Positions 21,955 through 31,529 are shown, counted from the stretch's first letter. The stretch is 64,000 nt of DNA from Amycolatopsis albispora (GCF_003312875.1 NZ_CP015163.1:2728001-2792000); one strand, 5' to 3'. Translations and numbers: made by a program. The notes: generated from the sequence alone by a model not told the origin.

Positions 21955-23433
21955 ATGTCTGAGGGTGCCAGCGACTGTTGTCGCCGCACTTCGGCCGCGG
22001 CGCGGCCGGATCCGGCGGTGCTCACCCCGGCCGGCCTGTCCGCTGGCACCGGCCGGGTGGCCTCGGCACTGGCCGCCCGTGGCGTGCGGCCGGACCAGGT
22101 CGTCCTGCTCAGCGCGGCGAACTCGGCCGGTTTCGCCGAGGTGCTGCTCGGCCTGATGCGGTACGGCACCGGCATCGCGCTGCTCAGCCCCGGCCGTCCC
22201 GCCACCGAGCTCGCGCGCGCCGCGGCGGAGGCCGGGGCCGCGTGGGTGATCAGCGACAATCCGGCGCACCGGCGGGAACTCGGGACCGGCACCGGCTTGC
22301 TGTCCGTCGCCGAGCTCACCGATGACCCCCACCACGCCGGTACCGGTGCCCGGCCCTCGTTCGAGCGGTGGGCCGCGCGCGCCGACGGCCTGATCTGCTG
22401 GTCGTCCGGCTCCACCGGCGCCCCGAAGGCGATCGTCCGATCAGGACAGTCCGTTTTGGACAACATCGAGCGCACCGCGCGGCGGATGCGCTACCGGAGC
22501 GACGACCTGATCGCGCCGCTGCTGCCGTTCTCCCACCAGTACGGCATGTCGCTGATCCTGCTGGCCTGGCACACCGGGGCGAGCCTGCTGATCGCCCCGC
22601 ACACGCGGCCGGACCGCGCGCTGCCCCTGCTGGCCGAGCACCGCGCCACCGTGGTGGACGCCACCCCGGCCACCTACCGCAGCGTGCTGAACCTGCTGCG
22701 GCGCCGCCCGGCGCTGGCGGCCGCGCTCGGCGAGGTCCGGATGTGGTGCACCGGCGGCGCGCCACTGGTGGACCACCTGCGGGCGGAGTTCGCCACGCAG
22801 ACCGGCAAGCCGCTGCTCGACGGCTACGGCAGCACCGAACTGGGCAACATCGCGCTGGCCGGGCCGGACGCTCCCGAATACTGCGAGCCGCTGGACGGGG
22901 TGCGAGTGCGGGTGACCGACCAGCGGGGCCGCGCGCTGCCCGCCGGCCAGGTCGGCGAGGTGTGGGTGGAGGCGCCCGACGTCATGGTCGGCACCCTGGT
23001 CGCCGGCACGCTGCTGCCGACCGTGCCCGGTGCCTTCCCCACCAACGACATCGGCTACCTGGACCCGCGGTTCGGGCTGCGGATCGTGGGCCGCAAGAAG
23101 GCGGTGCACCGCCGCGGGTACACGCTCTTCCCCGACTACCTGGCCCACCGGGCCGAGGAGTGCGGGCAGCCGGTGCAGGTCGTCCCGGTCGAGCGCGAAC
23201 CGGACGAGTGGCGGCTGGTTTTTGTCATCGAGGACCCGGCGCGCGGCCCGGCCGCGCAGTGGCGGGAGCGGTTCAAGCTGATCTTCGCGCCGCACGAGCT
23301 GCCGGACCGGATCGTGGTGCTGGAGCGGTTCCCGCAGCTGGCCACCGGGAAGCGGGACGCCCGGCGGATCCGGGAACTCGCCGTGGCGAACACGCGGCAC
23401 CGGCGCCCCGGGCCCGCCGCGAACCCCACCTGA
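21955..23433 (+). CDS. AMP-forming acyl ligase / adenylating enzyme (ANL family)
   Basis: A 492-residue adenylate-forming enzyme. Motifs in order: SSGSTGAPKA (about 149-158), the aromatic/active-site YGSTE, the NDIGYLDP segment, GRKK hinge and the C-terminal TGKRD lysine. It activates a carboxylic acid as an acyl-AMP for transfer to CoA or a carrier protein. It is shorter than typical acyl-CoA synthetases (about 500-560) at the N-terminus. GGGGGAAA precedes the ATG. It heads the plus-strand operon and is 24 bases from the ketosynthase gene. The FAAL-like enzyme at 27720 is a second adenylating enzyme in the same operon, so the two probably activate different acids. Confidence 0.9.
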   Translation: MSEGASDCCRRTSAAARPDPAVLTPAGLSAGTGRVASALAARGVRPDQVVLLSAANSAGFAEVLLGLMRYGTGIALLSPGRPATELARAAAEAGAAWVISDNPAHRRELGTGTGLLSVAELTDDPHHAGTGARPSFERWAARADGLICWSSGSTGAPKAIVRSGQSVLDNIERTARRMRYRSDDLIAPLLPFSHQYGMSLILLAWHTGASLLIAPHTRPDRALPLLAEHRATVVDATPATYRSVLNLLRRRPALAAALGEVRMWCTGGAPLVDHLRAEFATQTGKPLLDGYGSTELGNIALAGPDAPEYCEPLDGVRVRVTDQRGRALPAGQVGEVWVEAPDVMVGTLVAGTLLPTVPGAFPTNDIGYLDPRFGLRIVGRKKAVHRRGYTLFPDYLAHRAEECGQPVQVVPVEREPDEWRLVFVIEDPARGPAAQWRERFKLIFAPHELPDRIVVLERFPQLATGKRDARRIRELAVANTRHRRPGPAANPT

Positions 23434-23456
23434 GTCGACTACGAAGGGATGCTGTC

Positions 23457-24719
23457 ATGACGCACGCGGACGAGGTGGTGCGGGCCCGCCGGGTCGTGGT
23501 GACCGGCCGGGGCGCGGTTTCGCCGATCGGCCTGGACTGGCCGTCGACCTGGGAGAACCTGATCAAGGGGGTCAGCGGGATCCGGAAGCTGAGCACCGTG
23601 GACATGTCCGGGCTGCCGGTGTCGATCGGCGGTGAGGTGCTCGGCCTGGAGCCGGAACGGCTGCTGCCGCACAAGCTCGTCCGGCGCACCGACAGCTCCG
23701 TGCACATGGCGCTGCTCGCGGCGATCGAAGCGATCACCGACGCCGGGCTGGAGATCACCCCGGAAATCGCCCCGCGCACCGCCGTGGTGGTCGGCTCGGC
23801 GGGCGGGCCGACCAAGCTCTCGGCCGAGGCCACCGCCGGGCTGGAAGCCCGCGGCGCCCGCGGGATCAGCCCGTTCTACTTCCCCGGCAGCGGGGTGGAC
23901 AGCGCCACCAGCGAGATCGCGCTGTACACCGGCGCGCAGGGCGCGTCGATCTGCATGGTGACCGCCTGCGCCACCGGCGCGAACTCGATCGGCGAGGCGA
24001 TGCGGATGATCCGCTTCGGCGAGGCCGACGTCGCCATCGCCGGCGGGGTGGACGACACCCTGACCCGGCTCGACATCACCGGTGCCGCGGTTTCCCGTGC
24101 GCTCTCGCGCCGGGAGGACGAACCGGCGGCCGCCTGCCGTCCGTTCGACACCGACCGGGACGGGTTCGTGATGAGCGCCGGGGGCGGGGTACTGGTGCTG
24201 GAAAGCGCCGACCACGCCGCGGCGCGGGGCGCCAGGGTGCTGGCCGAGCTGGCCGGGTACGGCACCACCACCGACGCCTTCCACATGACCGCACCGCACC
24301 CGGAGGCGATCACCGCCCAGCGGGCGATGCGGATCGCACTGGACCGGGCCGGGGCCCAGGCGTCCGATGTGGACTACATCAACGCGCACGGAACGGCCAC
24401 GAAGCTCAACGACACCACCGAAATCAAGGCGATCCGCGGGGTGTTCGGCGAGCGGGCCCCGAAGATCCCGGTGAGCTCGATCAAGAGCATGACCGGGCAC
24501 ATGCTCGGCGGCGCCGGCGCGGTGGAGCTGATCACCGCGATCGAGACGATCCTCACCGGGATCGTGCCCCCGACGATCAACTGCGACCGGCCGGAAGACC
24601 CGGAAATGAACTTCGTGCCGCACGTGGCGCAGTCGCACGAGGTGCGCACGGTGATGAGCAACTCGTTCGGGTTCGGCGGCCACAACGCCGTGCTGGTCGC
24701 GCGCCGCTGGGCGGGCTGA
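23457..24719 (+). CDS. Beta-ketoacyl-ACP synthase II (FabF-like)
   Basis: A 420-residue thiolase-fold ketosynthase with the full triad Cys171 (TACATG), His311 (NAHGTAT) and His348 (MTGHMLG), and the C-terminal SNSFGFGGHN. It carries out decarboxylative condensation of malonyl-ACP with an acyl-ACP. As a stand-alone KAS II next to a free ACP and adenylating enzymes it may extend a starter acid before or after the PKS acts. No partner chain-length factor is present. The ATG follows AAGGGATG. Confidence 0.93.
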   Translation: MTHADEVVRARRVVVTGRGAVSPIGLDWPSTWENLIKGVSGIRKLSTVDMSGLPVSIGGEVLGLEPERLLPHKLVRRTDSSVHMALLAAIEAITDAGLEITPEIAPRTAVVVGSAGGPTKLSAEATAGLEARGARGISPFYFPGSGVDSATSEIALYTGAQGASICMVTACATGANSIGEAMRMIRFGEADVAIAGGVDDTLTRLDITGAAVSRALSRREDEPAAACRPFDTDRDGFVMSAGGGVLVLESADHAAARGARVLAELAGYGTTTDAFHMTAPHPEAITAQRAMRIALDRAGAQASDVDYINAHGTATKLNDTTEIKAIRGVFGERAPKIPVSSIKSMTGHMLGGAGAVELITAIETILTGIVPPTINCDRPEDPEMNFVPHVAQSHEVRTVMSNSFGFGGHNAVLVARRWAG

Positions 24720-24775
24720 CCTGGCGCCGCCGCGCGACGCGGACGACTGCTGGACCTAAACCGAAGGAGCTAACA

Positions 24776-26047
24776 GTGTCGGAAACTTCGATTGATCTGG
24801 CGGGGCTGTTCGGCGCTGACGTCTTCAGCACCAGCGCCGGCCCGTACCGGGGGGTGGACGACCAGTTCACCCTCAACGTGATCCGGGTCCTGCTGTCCCG
24901 GTGGGACGAACTGGTCGACGTGCTGACCGCGATCGCCACGCGGCCCGCCGCGGTGGACGAGCTGCGCCGGTCGATCTCCTGCCTGGCCGGGGCGTCCTGG
25001 GAACTCGGGCGGCACCAGCCCCGGCGCATCCGGGAGCTGGCGGTTTTCCTGCCCTCCAACAACATTCTCTACTCGTACGTGCTCTTCGGGCTGATCCCGG
25101 CCCGCTACAGCGACGCGGTGGTGATCCGGCCGTCGGCGCGGGTGGCCGACACCGCCCGCGCGGTGCACCGGATCCTGAGCACCGACCCGCTGCTGGCCGG
25201 TGACTTCCCGATCGAGTTCGCCGAGCTGTCCCAGCGGCAGTTCGTGCGCCGGTGCGCCGCCGCGGACGCGGTGGTGTTCACCGGGCAGGCGTCCAACGCC
25301 GAGACCGTCGCCGCGCAGCTGACCGCGAACCCGTTGTTCCTGGCCTTCGGCTCTGGCCCCAATCCGGTGGTGGCCGGCCCGAAGGCCGACCTCGCCAGGG
25401 TGGTCTCCGACGTGCTGCGGGTGCGCACCTACAACTCCGGCCAGGACTGCCTGTGCCCGGACGTGATCTTCGCGCACGAGAGCGTCGCCGACGACCTGGT
25501 TTCCGGCTTCGAGCAGTCGATCCGGCGGCTGAACGTGGGTGCCAGAACCGAGCACGACGTGGACGTCGCCCCGCTGGTGTACGCCGACGCGGTCGCCGAG
25601 ATCGGCTCCTTCCTGCACCACCACCGTGCGCACGTGCGTGCCGGGGGCGCGGTCTCGGAGGAGACCGGCCTGGTGCAGCCGACCCTGCTCGACCTGCCGT
25701 GGGACGAGAACTTCCACCCGCCGGAGTTCTTCGGCCCGGTGTTCTGCGTGGTCCGCTACCGCGACCTGGCCGGGCTGCGGCGGTGGGCGGCCAAGCCGGC
25801 GGAGGCCCGGCGCGGGATGTACCTGTCGCAGTACGGCGCGGAGGACCTGACCGGAGACGTGTTCGGCACCAGCGTGGTGCTGCACGAGCAGATCACCCTC
25901 GACATGGAGAACGGCAACGAGCCGCTGGGCGGGTACGGGTTCGACGCCAGCCACGTCCGCCGCGGCGCCACGGTGCTGGCCCGGCCGCTGCTGCTGTCGG
26001 CCGAACTGGGCCGCGACAGCCTGATCGGGCTGGCGGGCGTGTCATGA
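24776..26047 (+). CDS. Aldehyde dehydrogenase superfamily protein
   Basis: A 423-residue member of the aldehyde dehydrogenase fold, shorter than the usual 480-500. The presumed nucleophile is Cys225 in YNSGQDCLCPD, and the NAD-binding fold is visible in the first half (IRPSARVADTARAVH, VVFTGQASNAETV). The family oxidises aldehydes or reduces acyl thioesters; LuxC-like acyl reductases are another possibility. The GTG start is at 24776 and the end overlaps the ThDP enzyme gene by four bases, so the two probably act in sequence, for example aldehyde made by the ThDP enzyme then oxidised. Substrate unknown. Confidence 0.8.
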   Translation: MSETSIDLAGLFGADVFSTSAGPYRGVDDQFTLNVIRVLLSRWDELVDVLTAIATRPAAVDELRRSISCLAGASWELGRHQPRRIRELAVFLPSNNILYSYVLFGLIPARYSDAVVIRPSARVADTARAVHRILSTDPLLAGDFPIEFAELSQRQFVRRCAAADAVVFTGQASNAETVAAQLTANPLFLAFGSGPNPVVAGPKADLARVVSDVLRVRTYNSGQDCLCPDVIFAHESVADDLVSGFEQSIRRLNVGARTEHDVDVAPLVYADAVAEIGSFLHHHRAHVRAGGAVSEETGLVQPTLLDLPWDENFHPPEFFGPVFCVVRYRDLAGLRRWAAKPAEARRGMYLSQYGAEDLTGDVFGTSVVLHEQITLDMENGNEPLGGYGFDASHVRRGATVLARPLLLSAELGRDSLIGLAGVS

Positions 26048-27723
26048 GCGAGAGACTCGGCTGCTGGGACGCCGTGGCCGAAACCCTGGCCCAGTCCGGT
26101 TGCGAGGTGGTCTTCGGCCTGCCGTCGGACGAGCCCGGCCTGCTCGACGCGGCCGAGCGCCATCCGGGGCTGGCGGTGAAGGTGTTCGGCGACCAGCGCG
26201 TGGCCGGGTGCGCCGCCGCCGGGTACGCGATGGCGAGCGGGCGCCCGGTGGTGCTGGCGCTGAATTCGGGGCCCGGGTTCGCCAACGCGATGCCCGCCCT
26301 GCTGGAGGCCGCCTCACTCGGGGTGCCGCTGGTCGTGGTGACCACCCGCGTGCCAGGCGCCAACATCGGCCGCGGTGCCTTCCAGCACCTCGAGCAGCGC
26401 GGGCTGGCCGCGCCGCTGACCGGCTGGCACCACCTGGCCGAACACGCCGGCAACCTCTCATGGGCGCTGCACCGGGCGGTCCGGCTGGCCGTGGACGGGC
26501 GCGCCGGGATTTCACTGGTGGAGATCACCGACGAGCTGACCCGCGAGTCGGTGCCTCGCCCAGCGGTCCGCCCGGTGCGCGCGCTGCGCGCGGCCGGTGA
26601 CCCGGACCAGCTCGACCGGGCGGCGCGGTTGCTGTCCGAGGCCGAGCGTCCGCTGATCGTCGTCGGTGGCGGGTGCCGTCAGGCCGCGGCCGGCGAGGAC
26701 GTCCTGCGGCTGGCCGAAGCGCTCGGCGCGCCGGTGTTCACCACCGCCGCCGGCCGGGGCACGGTCCCCGAGAGCCACCGGCTCTGCTTCGGGCTGCTCG
26801 GCCTCTACACGACTCCCCCGGCCGACGCCCTGCTCGAGAAGGCGGACGTGGTGCTGGTGCTGGGCAGCCGCCTGGAGGAGACGGCCAGGATGCGCTGGGA
26901 GGGCTGGCAGCGGGCGCGGATGATCCAGGTCGACAAGTCCGCCGAGGCCTTCGGGGAAAGCGCCGAGCCGGAGATCGCGGTGCTGGCCGACGCCGGGCTG
27001 GCCGTGCGCGGCCTGCTGGAGCGGGTCCGCCCGGGTGAGACCCGGCTGTACTGGGCGGCGGAGCAGGCACTGGTGCGGCCCGAACTGGCCGCACTGGCCC
27101 AGGTCGGTTTCGGCCAGTCCCCGGTGCGGGCCACCATCGGGCAGGTCACCGAGGTGCTCGGCCCGCCACCGGTGGTCGTGCTGGAGAACGGGCTGCACGA
27201 CATCTGGGCCTACCACTACCCGGTGCTGCGGGTCGACGCCGGAACGCGGGTGGTCTGCCCCGGCGAGCAGACGATGATGGGTTTCGGCGTCGCGGCCTCG
27301 GCCGGCGCGGCCATGACCACCACCGGGCCGGTGGTGGTCTTCACCGGGGATTCCGCCTTCCTGCTCAGCGTCGGCGCACTCGCCGCCCTCGCCGAGCACT
27401 CGCTCGGCGTGATCCTGGTGGTCTTCGACAACGGTGGTTTCGGCTGGCCCCGCTTCCTGCGCGCGGCCACCGGCGAACCGGACCGGCTCACCGCGGTGCG
27501 GCAGCGGCGGAACCCGGCGGAACTGGCGGCCGCGTTCGGCGGCTGGGGCACCACCGCGCGCAACGAGGCGGAACTGCACGACGCGCTGCTGATGGCCAAG
27601 CAGAACGCCGCCGCGGGCCGGTTCACCGTGATCCGCGTGCCCGTGCCCGACGACGACGTGCCTGCCGGGGTGCTCGCGATGGAGGAGTTCGACGAGATGG
27701 AAGCGGCCGGGGGCCCCGCATGA
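26044..27723 (+). CDS. Thiamine diphosphate-dependent enzyme (acetolactate synthase/decarboxylase-like)
   Basis: A 559-residue ThDP enzyme with PYR, central and PP domains. The ThDP-binding motif runs from TGDSAFLLSVGAL to VVFDNGG in the C-terminal third. In the PYR domain the catalytic Glu that activates ThDP is usually in a HE motif; here the aligned sequence is FGDQ with Asp50, a notable change. Members decarboxylate 2-oxoacids or make carbon-carbon bonds between aldehyde equivalents. It is coupled by ATGA overlaps to the aldehyde dehydrogenase gene before it and the FAAL gene after it, which ties it to acyl-chain or starter-unit formation. Exact reaction unknown. Confidence 0.88.
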   Translation: MSERLGCWDAVAETLAQSGCEVVFGLPSDEPGLLDAAERHPGLAVKVFGDQRVAGCAAAGYAMASGRPVVLALNSGPGFANAMPALLEAASLGVPLVVVTTRVPGANIGRGAFQHLEQRGLAAPLTGWHHLAEHAGNLSWALHRAVRLAVDGRAGISLVEITDELTRESVPRPAVRPVRALRAAGDPDQLDRAARLLSEAERPLIVVGGGCRQAAAGEDVLRLAEALGAPVFTTAAGRGTVPESHRLCFGLLGLYTTPPADALLEKADVVLVLGSRLEETARMRWEGWQRARMIQVDKSAEAFGESAEPEIAVLADAGLAVRGLLERVRPGETRLYWAAEQALVRPELAALAQVGFGQSPVRATIGQVTEVLGPPPVVVLENGLHDIWAYHYPVLRVDAGTRVVCPGEQTMMGFGVAASAGAAMTTTGPVVVFTGDSAFLLSVGALAALAEHSLGVILVVFDNGGFGWPRFLRAATGEPDRLTAVRQRRNPAELAAAFGGWGTTARNEAELHDALLMAKQNAAAGRFTVIRVPVPDDDVPAGVLAMEEFDEMEAAGGPA

Positions 27724-29468
27724 GCGTGACCCGTCAGCTGGAACAGACCGGACTGGTCGGCGCGCTGCGGACCTTCGCCCGCACCCGCGGCGACCAGCCG
27801 GCGCTCACCTTCCTGCAGTACACCACCGGGACCGAGCACACCGCGCGGACCCACACCTACGCCGAGACCGACCGGGCCGCGGCCACCGTGGCCGCGCAGT
27901 TGCAGCGGCGGTGCGGGCTCGGCGCGCGGGTGGCGGTCATCTGCGCGCACGACTTCACCTATCCGGCCGCGTTCCTGGGCTGCCTCTACGCGAACCGGAT
28001 CGCGGTGCCGCTGCCGGAGGTCGAGGCCCGCCGCAAGAACGACCGGATCGTCTCGGCCCTGCTCGACGCCGAACCCGAGGTGGTGCTGACCAACCGGGCC
28101 GCGCTGGACCGGACCACCGAGGTGGCCGCGGCGGCCGGGATCCCGGCGGCCGCCATCTGCGCGGTCGAGGACCTGCTCGAACTGCCGGCGCCGGAGTGGA
28201 CCGACCGCACCACCCCGGCCGCGGTCGCCTACCTGCAGTACACCTCCGGCTCGACCGGGAATCCCGCCGGGGTGCGGATCACCCACGCCAACATGACCGC
28301 GAATGCGCGGCAGATCGCCGGGTTCGCCACCTATCTGACCCCGGGCGCGCCCATGGTCAGCTGGGTGCCCTTCTTCCACGATCTCGGGCTGATCACCGGC
28401 CTGGTGGTGCCGCTGAGCATCGGCGGGCACGCCATCCACCTGAGCCCGGTCGCCTTCGTGCAGTCGCCCTACCGCTGGCTCAAGGCGATCTCGGACTACC
28501 GGTCGGCGTGGATGGTCGGCCCCAACTTCTCCTACGAGCTCAGCGCGCGGCGCGTCACCGATGAGCAGAAGGCCACCCTCGACCTGAGCTGCCTGCTCGG
28601 CCTGGTCAGCGGGGGCGAGGCGGTACGGCCGAACACCCAGCGGGTCTTCGCCGACGCGTTCGCCGGCTGCGGGCTGACCGCCGACCTCGACGCCGGGGCC
28701 TACGGCCTGGCCGAGGCGACCCTGTGCGTGACCGCGCGGTACGACGAGGACGGGCGGTCGGTCTACCACTTCGACCGGGCCGAGCTCACCGCCGGCCGGG
28801 TGCGCGAACGCGAGCCCGGACCCGACGCCAGGGCCATGTCCTCCTGCGGGGTCCCGGTCGAGGACGTGCGGGTGGCCATCGTCGATCCGGACTCCGGGAC
28901 CGAGGTCGCCGCCGACGAGGTGGGCGAAATCTGGGTGCAGGGACCGAACGTCGCGGCCGGGTACTGGCGGCAGCCCGCCCGCACCGCGGAGGTCTTCCAC
29001 GGCTCGTTCACCGACCGGGACGGCGAACCGGTGAAGGGCGACTGGCTGCGCACCGGCGACATCGGGTTCCGGCACCGGGAACTGCTGTTCGTGGTCGGCC
29101 GCCGCAAGGACCTGATGATCGTCAACGGCCGCAACCACTACCCGGTGGACATCGAGGCCACCATCGAGTCGGCCACCCTGCCCTGCCCGATCGGCGAGAG
29201 CGCGGTGTTCTCGATCGACCGGGACGACCGGGAACAGGTGGTGGTCGTGGTCGAGGTGCGGCCCCGCGACGTGGAATCGCCGAAACTGCGGGCACTGACC
29301 GAGGAAGCCGTCCGGCGGGTCGTTTCCCGCGCCCACGGGCTCGAACTCCACGACGTGCTGCTGACTTCCCGCGGCGCCATTCCCCGCACCAGCAGCCACA
29401 AGATCCAGCACAGCCGCTGCCGGGAAAAGTACCTGCTCGGCCAGTTGCGCAGAATCAACGAAAGGTGA
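27720..29468 (+). CDS. Fatty acyl-AMP ligase (FAAL-like)
   Basis: A 582-residue adenylating enzyme of the FAAL/FadD32 type: LQYTSGSTGNPAGVRITHAN (about 182-201), the WVPFFHDLGLITG segment typical of FAALs, YGLAEATL, the TGDIG motif and GRRKDLMIVNGRNHYPVDIE. FAALs make acyl-AMP and pass the acyl group directly to an ACP instead of CoA. A free ACP gene begins five bases after its stop, so it very likely loads that ACP with a fatty acid starter for the PKS system. The start overlaps the ThDP gene by four bases. Confidence 0.93.
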   Translation: MSVTRQLEQTGLVGALRTFARTRGDQPALTFLQYTTGTEHTARTHTYAETDRAAATVAAQLQRRCGLGARVAVICAHDFTYPAAFLGCLYANRIAVPLPEVEARRKNDRIVSALLDAEPEVVLTNRAALDRTTEVAAAAGIPAAAICAVEDLLELPAPEWTDRTTPAAVAYLQYTSGSTGNPAGVRITHANMTANARQIAGFATYLTPGAPMVSWVPFFHDLGLITGLVVPLSIGGHAIHLSPVAFVQSPYRWLKAISDYRSAWMVGPNFSYELSARRVTDEQKATLDLSCLLGLVSGGEAVRPNTQRVFADAFAGCGLTADLDAGAYGLAEATLCVTARYDEDGRSVYHFDRAELTAGRVREREPGPDARAMSSCGVPVEDVRVAIVDPDSGTEVAADEVGEIWVQGPNVAAGYWRQPARTAEVFHGSFTDRDGEPVKGDWLRTGDIGFRHRELLFVVGRRKDLMIVNGRNHYPVDIEATIESATLPCPIGESAVFSIDRDDREQVVVVVEVRPRDVESPKLRALTEEAVRRVVSRAHGLELHDVLLTSRGAIPRTSSHKIQHSRCREKYLLGQLRRINER

Positions 29469-29473
29469 ACCAG

Positions 29474-29731
29474 ATGACCAAGGAAGAAATCCTGCGGCAG
29501 GTGGCCGACATCATCGCCGACGTCGGCGGCCTGCCGGTGGACGAGATCACCCCGGAGAAATACTTCGCCGACGACCTGGACATCGACTCGCTCGGCCTGG
29601 TGGAGATCGGCGCGAACATCGAGGACAACCTCGGCGTGGAGATCCCGGACGATAAGCTGGCCGAACTGACCACCGTCGGCGCGGTCGTCGACTATCTGGC
29701 GGGAAGCGCGCAGCCGATCTCGGCGGGCTGA
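29474..29731 (+). CDS. Free acyl carrier protein
   Basis: An 85-residue acyl carrier protein with phosphopantetheine site Ser39 in LDIDSLGLVEI and the usual four-helix pattern (DELTPEKYFADDL-like loop). It lies directly behind the FAAL gene, its probable loading enzyme, and shares the operon with the FabF-like ketosynthase. It would carry the activated starter acid to the ketosynthase or PKS. GTGAACCAG before the ATG gives a weak ribosome binding site within the preceding stop region, consistent with coupled translation. Confidence 0.95.
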   Translation: MTKEEILRQVADIIADVGGLPVDEITPEKYFADDLDIDSLGLVEIGANIEDNLGVEIPDDKLAELTTVGAVVDYLAGSAQPISAG

Positions 29732-29818
29732 GCCCGGCGGCACCGGTGCCGCCCGGCCGGAAAACGGCGCGGGCGGCGCGGAAGAACGACCAACGCCATT
29801 TGACCGGAAGGCGGCTTC

Positions 29819-30529
29819 GTGGGCGCCAAGGACCTGTTGACCGTGGGTGGGCTGGCACTGCTCGACTCGCTCAACATCTCATTGCTCCTCGCCACGCTCT
29901 ACCTGCTGGTGAACAACCAGCGCCCGATTCCCCGGGTGTTGCTGTTCGTCGGGGTTTTCTACGCCGTCTACGTGGTGGCCGGGTTCGCGCTGGCCAGCGG
30001 CGCGGCCGCGATCGGCGGCGCGCTGGGCGGCTCGGCCGGAAAGCTGATCCAGCTCGCCGTCGGCGCCTTGCTGCTGCTCTACGGCATTTTCGCCAGAACC
30101 GAGCCGCGCGAGCAGCGAGCCGGGCGGACCGGCGCCGTCGGCTACCTGGCAACCATGGGGCTGGCGCTGACCGTGGCCGCGGTGGAGGTGGCGACCGCCC
30201 TGCCCTATCTGGCGGCGATCTCGGTGCTTTCGCAGAGCGGGCTCGACCCCGTGGTGCGGCTGCTGATCATTCTCGGTTACAACCTGATCGTGGTCGCGCC
30301 CTGCCTGATCGCGGCGATCGCGTACACCAGGAGCCGGTCGCGGATGAAGTCCCGGTTCGAGGAGTTCATCGCCAAGCGGCAGGAGAAAAAGAAAAAGGAT
30401 CGCAAGGGCCTGCTGCTCCTGTGCATCATCGCGGGTTTCTACATCGCCGGGGACGCGCTGGTGAAACTGGAGTTCTTCGGCCTGGTCGAGCTCACCGAGG
30501 AACAGCGGAGAAAAATCCACAGCTACTGA
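29819..30529 (+). CDS. Polytopic membrane protein, GAP/SfLAP-like lipid exporter family
   Basis: A 236-residue integral membrane protein with about six hydrophobic helices and a charged cytoplasmic loop (KRQEKKKKDRK, around 180-195). The LLDSLNISLLLATLYLL opening and the ALPYLAAI segment resemble the GAP/sulfolipid-addressing proteins of mycobacteria, which help move lipids across the membrane. That assignment is by pattern only. It starts with GTG at 29819 between the ACP gene and the ABC exporter genes, which fits a role in exporting the lipidated product. Confidence 0.7.
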   Translation: MGAKDLLTVGGLALLDSLNISLLLATLYLLVNNQRPIPRVLLFVGVFYAVYVVAGFALASGAAAIGGALGGSAGKLIQLAVGALLLLYGIFARTEPREQRAGRTGAVGYLATMGLALTVAAVEVATALPYLAAISVLSQSGLDPVVRLLIILGYNLIVVAPCLIAAIAYTRSRSRMKSRFEEFIAKRQEKKKKDRKGLLLLCIIAGFYIAGDALVKLEFFGLVELTEEQRRKIHSY

Positions 30530-30566
30530 GCACGCGCGTCGGCGCGTATTACCAGAAAGAGCCGGT

Positions 30567-31529
30567 GTGAACTCCACTCTACCCGCGATCGTGGCCACGG
30601 GGCTGCGCAAGCGCTATCGCGAAACCGTCGCGCTCGACGGGTTCGACCTGTCCGTGACCAGGGGCACCGTGTGCGGTCTTCTCGGCCCCAACGGGGCAGG
30701 CAAAACCACCGCGGTGCGGATCCTGGCCACCCTGCTCCGCCTGGACAGCGGTTCGGCCAGCGTGGCCGGGTTCGACGTCGGCCGCGAGCCGGAACAGGTC
30801 CGCTACCGCATCGGGTTGTGCGGCCAGCACTCGGCCGTGGACAACATCCTGACCGGGCGGGACAACCTGGTGATGTTCGGCAGGCTCTGCCACCTCAGCC
30901 CGAAGGCCGCCCGGCGCCGCGCGGACGAACTGCTCGAGCAGTTCGGTCTCACCCACGTGGCCACGCTGCCGCCCAAGCAGTACTCCGGCGGCATGCGGCG
31001 GCGGCTGGACCTGGCCGCGAGCCTGCTCGTCACCCCGGAGGTGCTGTTCCTCGACGAGCCGACCACCGGCCTGGACCCGCGCAACCGCAACGAGGTCTGG
31101 GCCGAGATCCGCGCGGTCGCCGCCTCCGGCGGCACCGTGCTGCTGACCACCCAGTACCTCGACGAGGCCGACCAGCTCGCCGGGCAGATCGCGGTGATGA
31201 ACGGCGGCCGGGTCGTCGCCGAGGGCAGCCCCAGCGAGCTCAAGGCCAGGATCGACGAGGACCAGGTGGATCTGGTCCTGCGCGACCCCGGCGACCTGCC
31301 GCGGGCGCGGGAACTGCTCGAACTGGTCACCGGCGGTACCGCGGTGGCCGACCCGGAAGCGCGGCGGCTGCGGGCGCCGGTGCGGGACGGGGCATACGGA
31401 CTGGCCGAAGCGGCCAGGGCACTGGCCGGAGCCGGGATCGCGGTGGAGGACATCGGCCTGCGGCGGCCGACCCTCGACGAGGTGTTCCTCCGGCTGACCG
31501 AGAAACGCGCCGAGGAGCTGGCACGGTGA
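30567..31529 (+). CDS. ABC exporter ATPase, DrrA-like
   Basis: A 320-residue ATP-binding subunit with Walker A GPNGAGKTT (about residues 40-48), Q-loop, signature YSGGMRRRLDLA, Walker B VLFLDEPTTGLD and the H-loop region, plus a C-terminal extension of about 90 residues seen in daunorubicin-resistance-type (DrrA) exporters. It pairs with the permease gene that overlaps its end by four bases. It likely powers export of the finished product and so self-protection. The GTG start is at 30567. Confidence 0.93.
   Translation: MNSTLPAIVATGLRKRYRETVALDGFDLSVTRGTVCGLLGPNGAGKTTAVRILATLLRLDSGSASVAGFDVGREPEQVRYRIGLCGQHSAVDNILTGRDNLVMFGRLCHLSPKAARRRADELLEQFGLTHVATLPPKQYSGGMRRRLDLAASLLVTPEVLFLDEPTTGLDPRNRNEVWAEIRAVAASGGTVLLTTQYLDEADQLAGQIAVMNGGRVVAEGSPSELKARIDEDQVDLVLRDPGDLPRARELLELVTGGTAVADPEARRLRAPVRDGAYGLAEAARALAGAGIAVEDIGLRRPTLDEVFLRLTEKRAEELAR

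Noticed and set aside
25252..26043. An upstream extension of the ThDP enzyme by about 260 residues
   Set aside because: The segment is a shadow of the aldehyde dehydrogenase gene; the ATG at 26044 with the ATGA overlap matches the family start.
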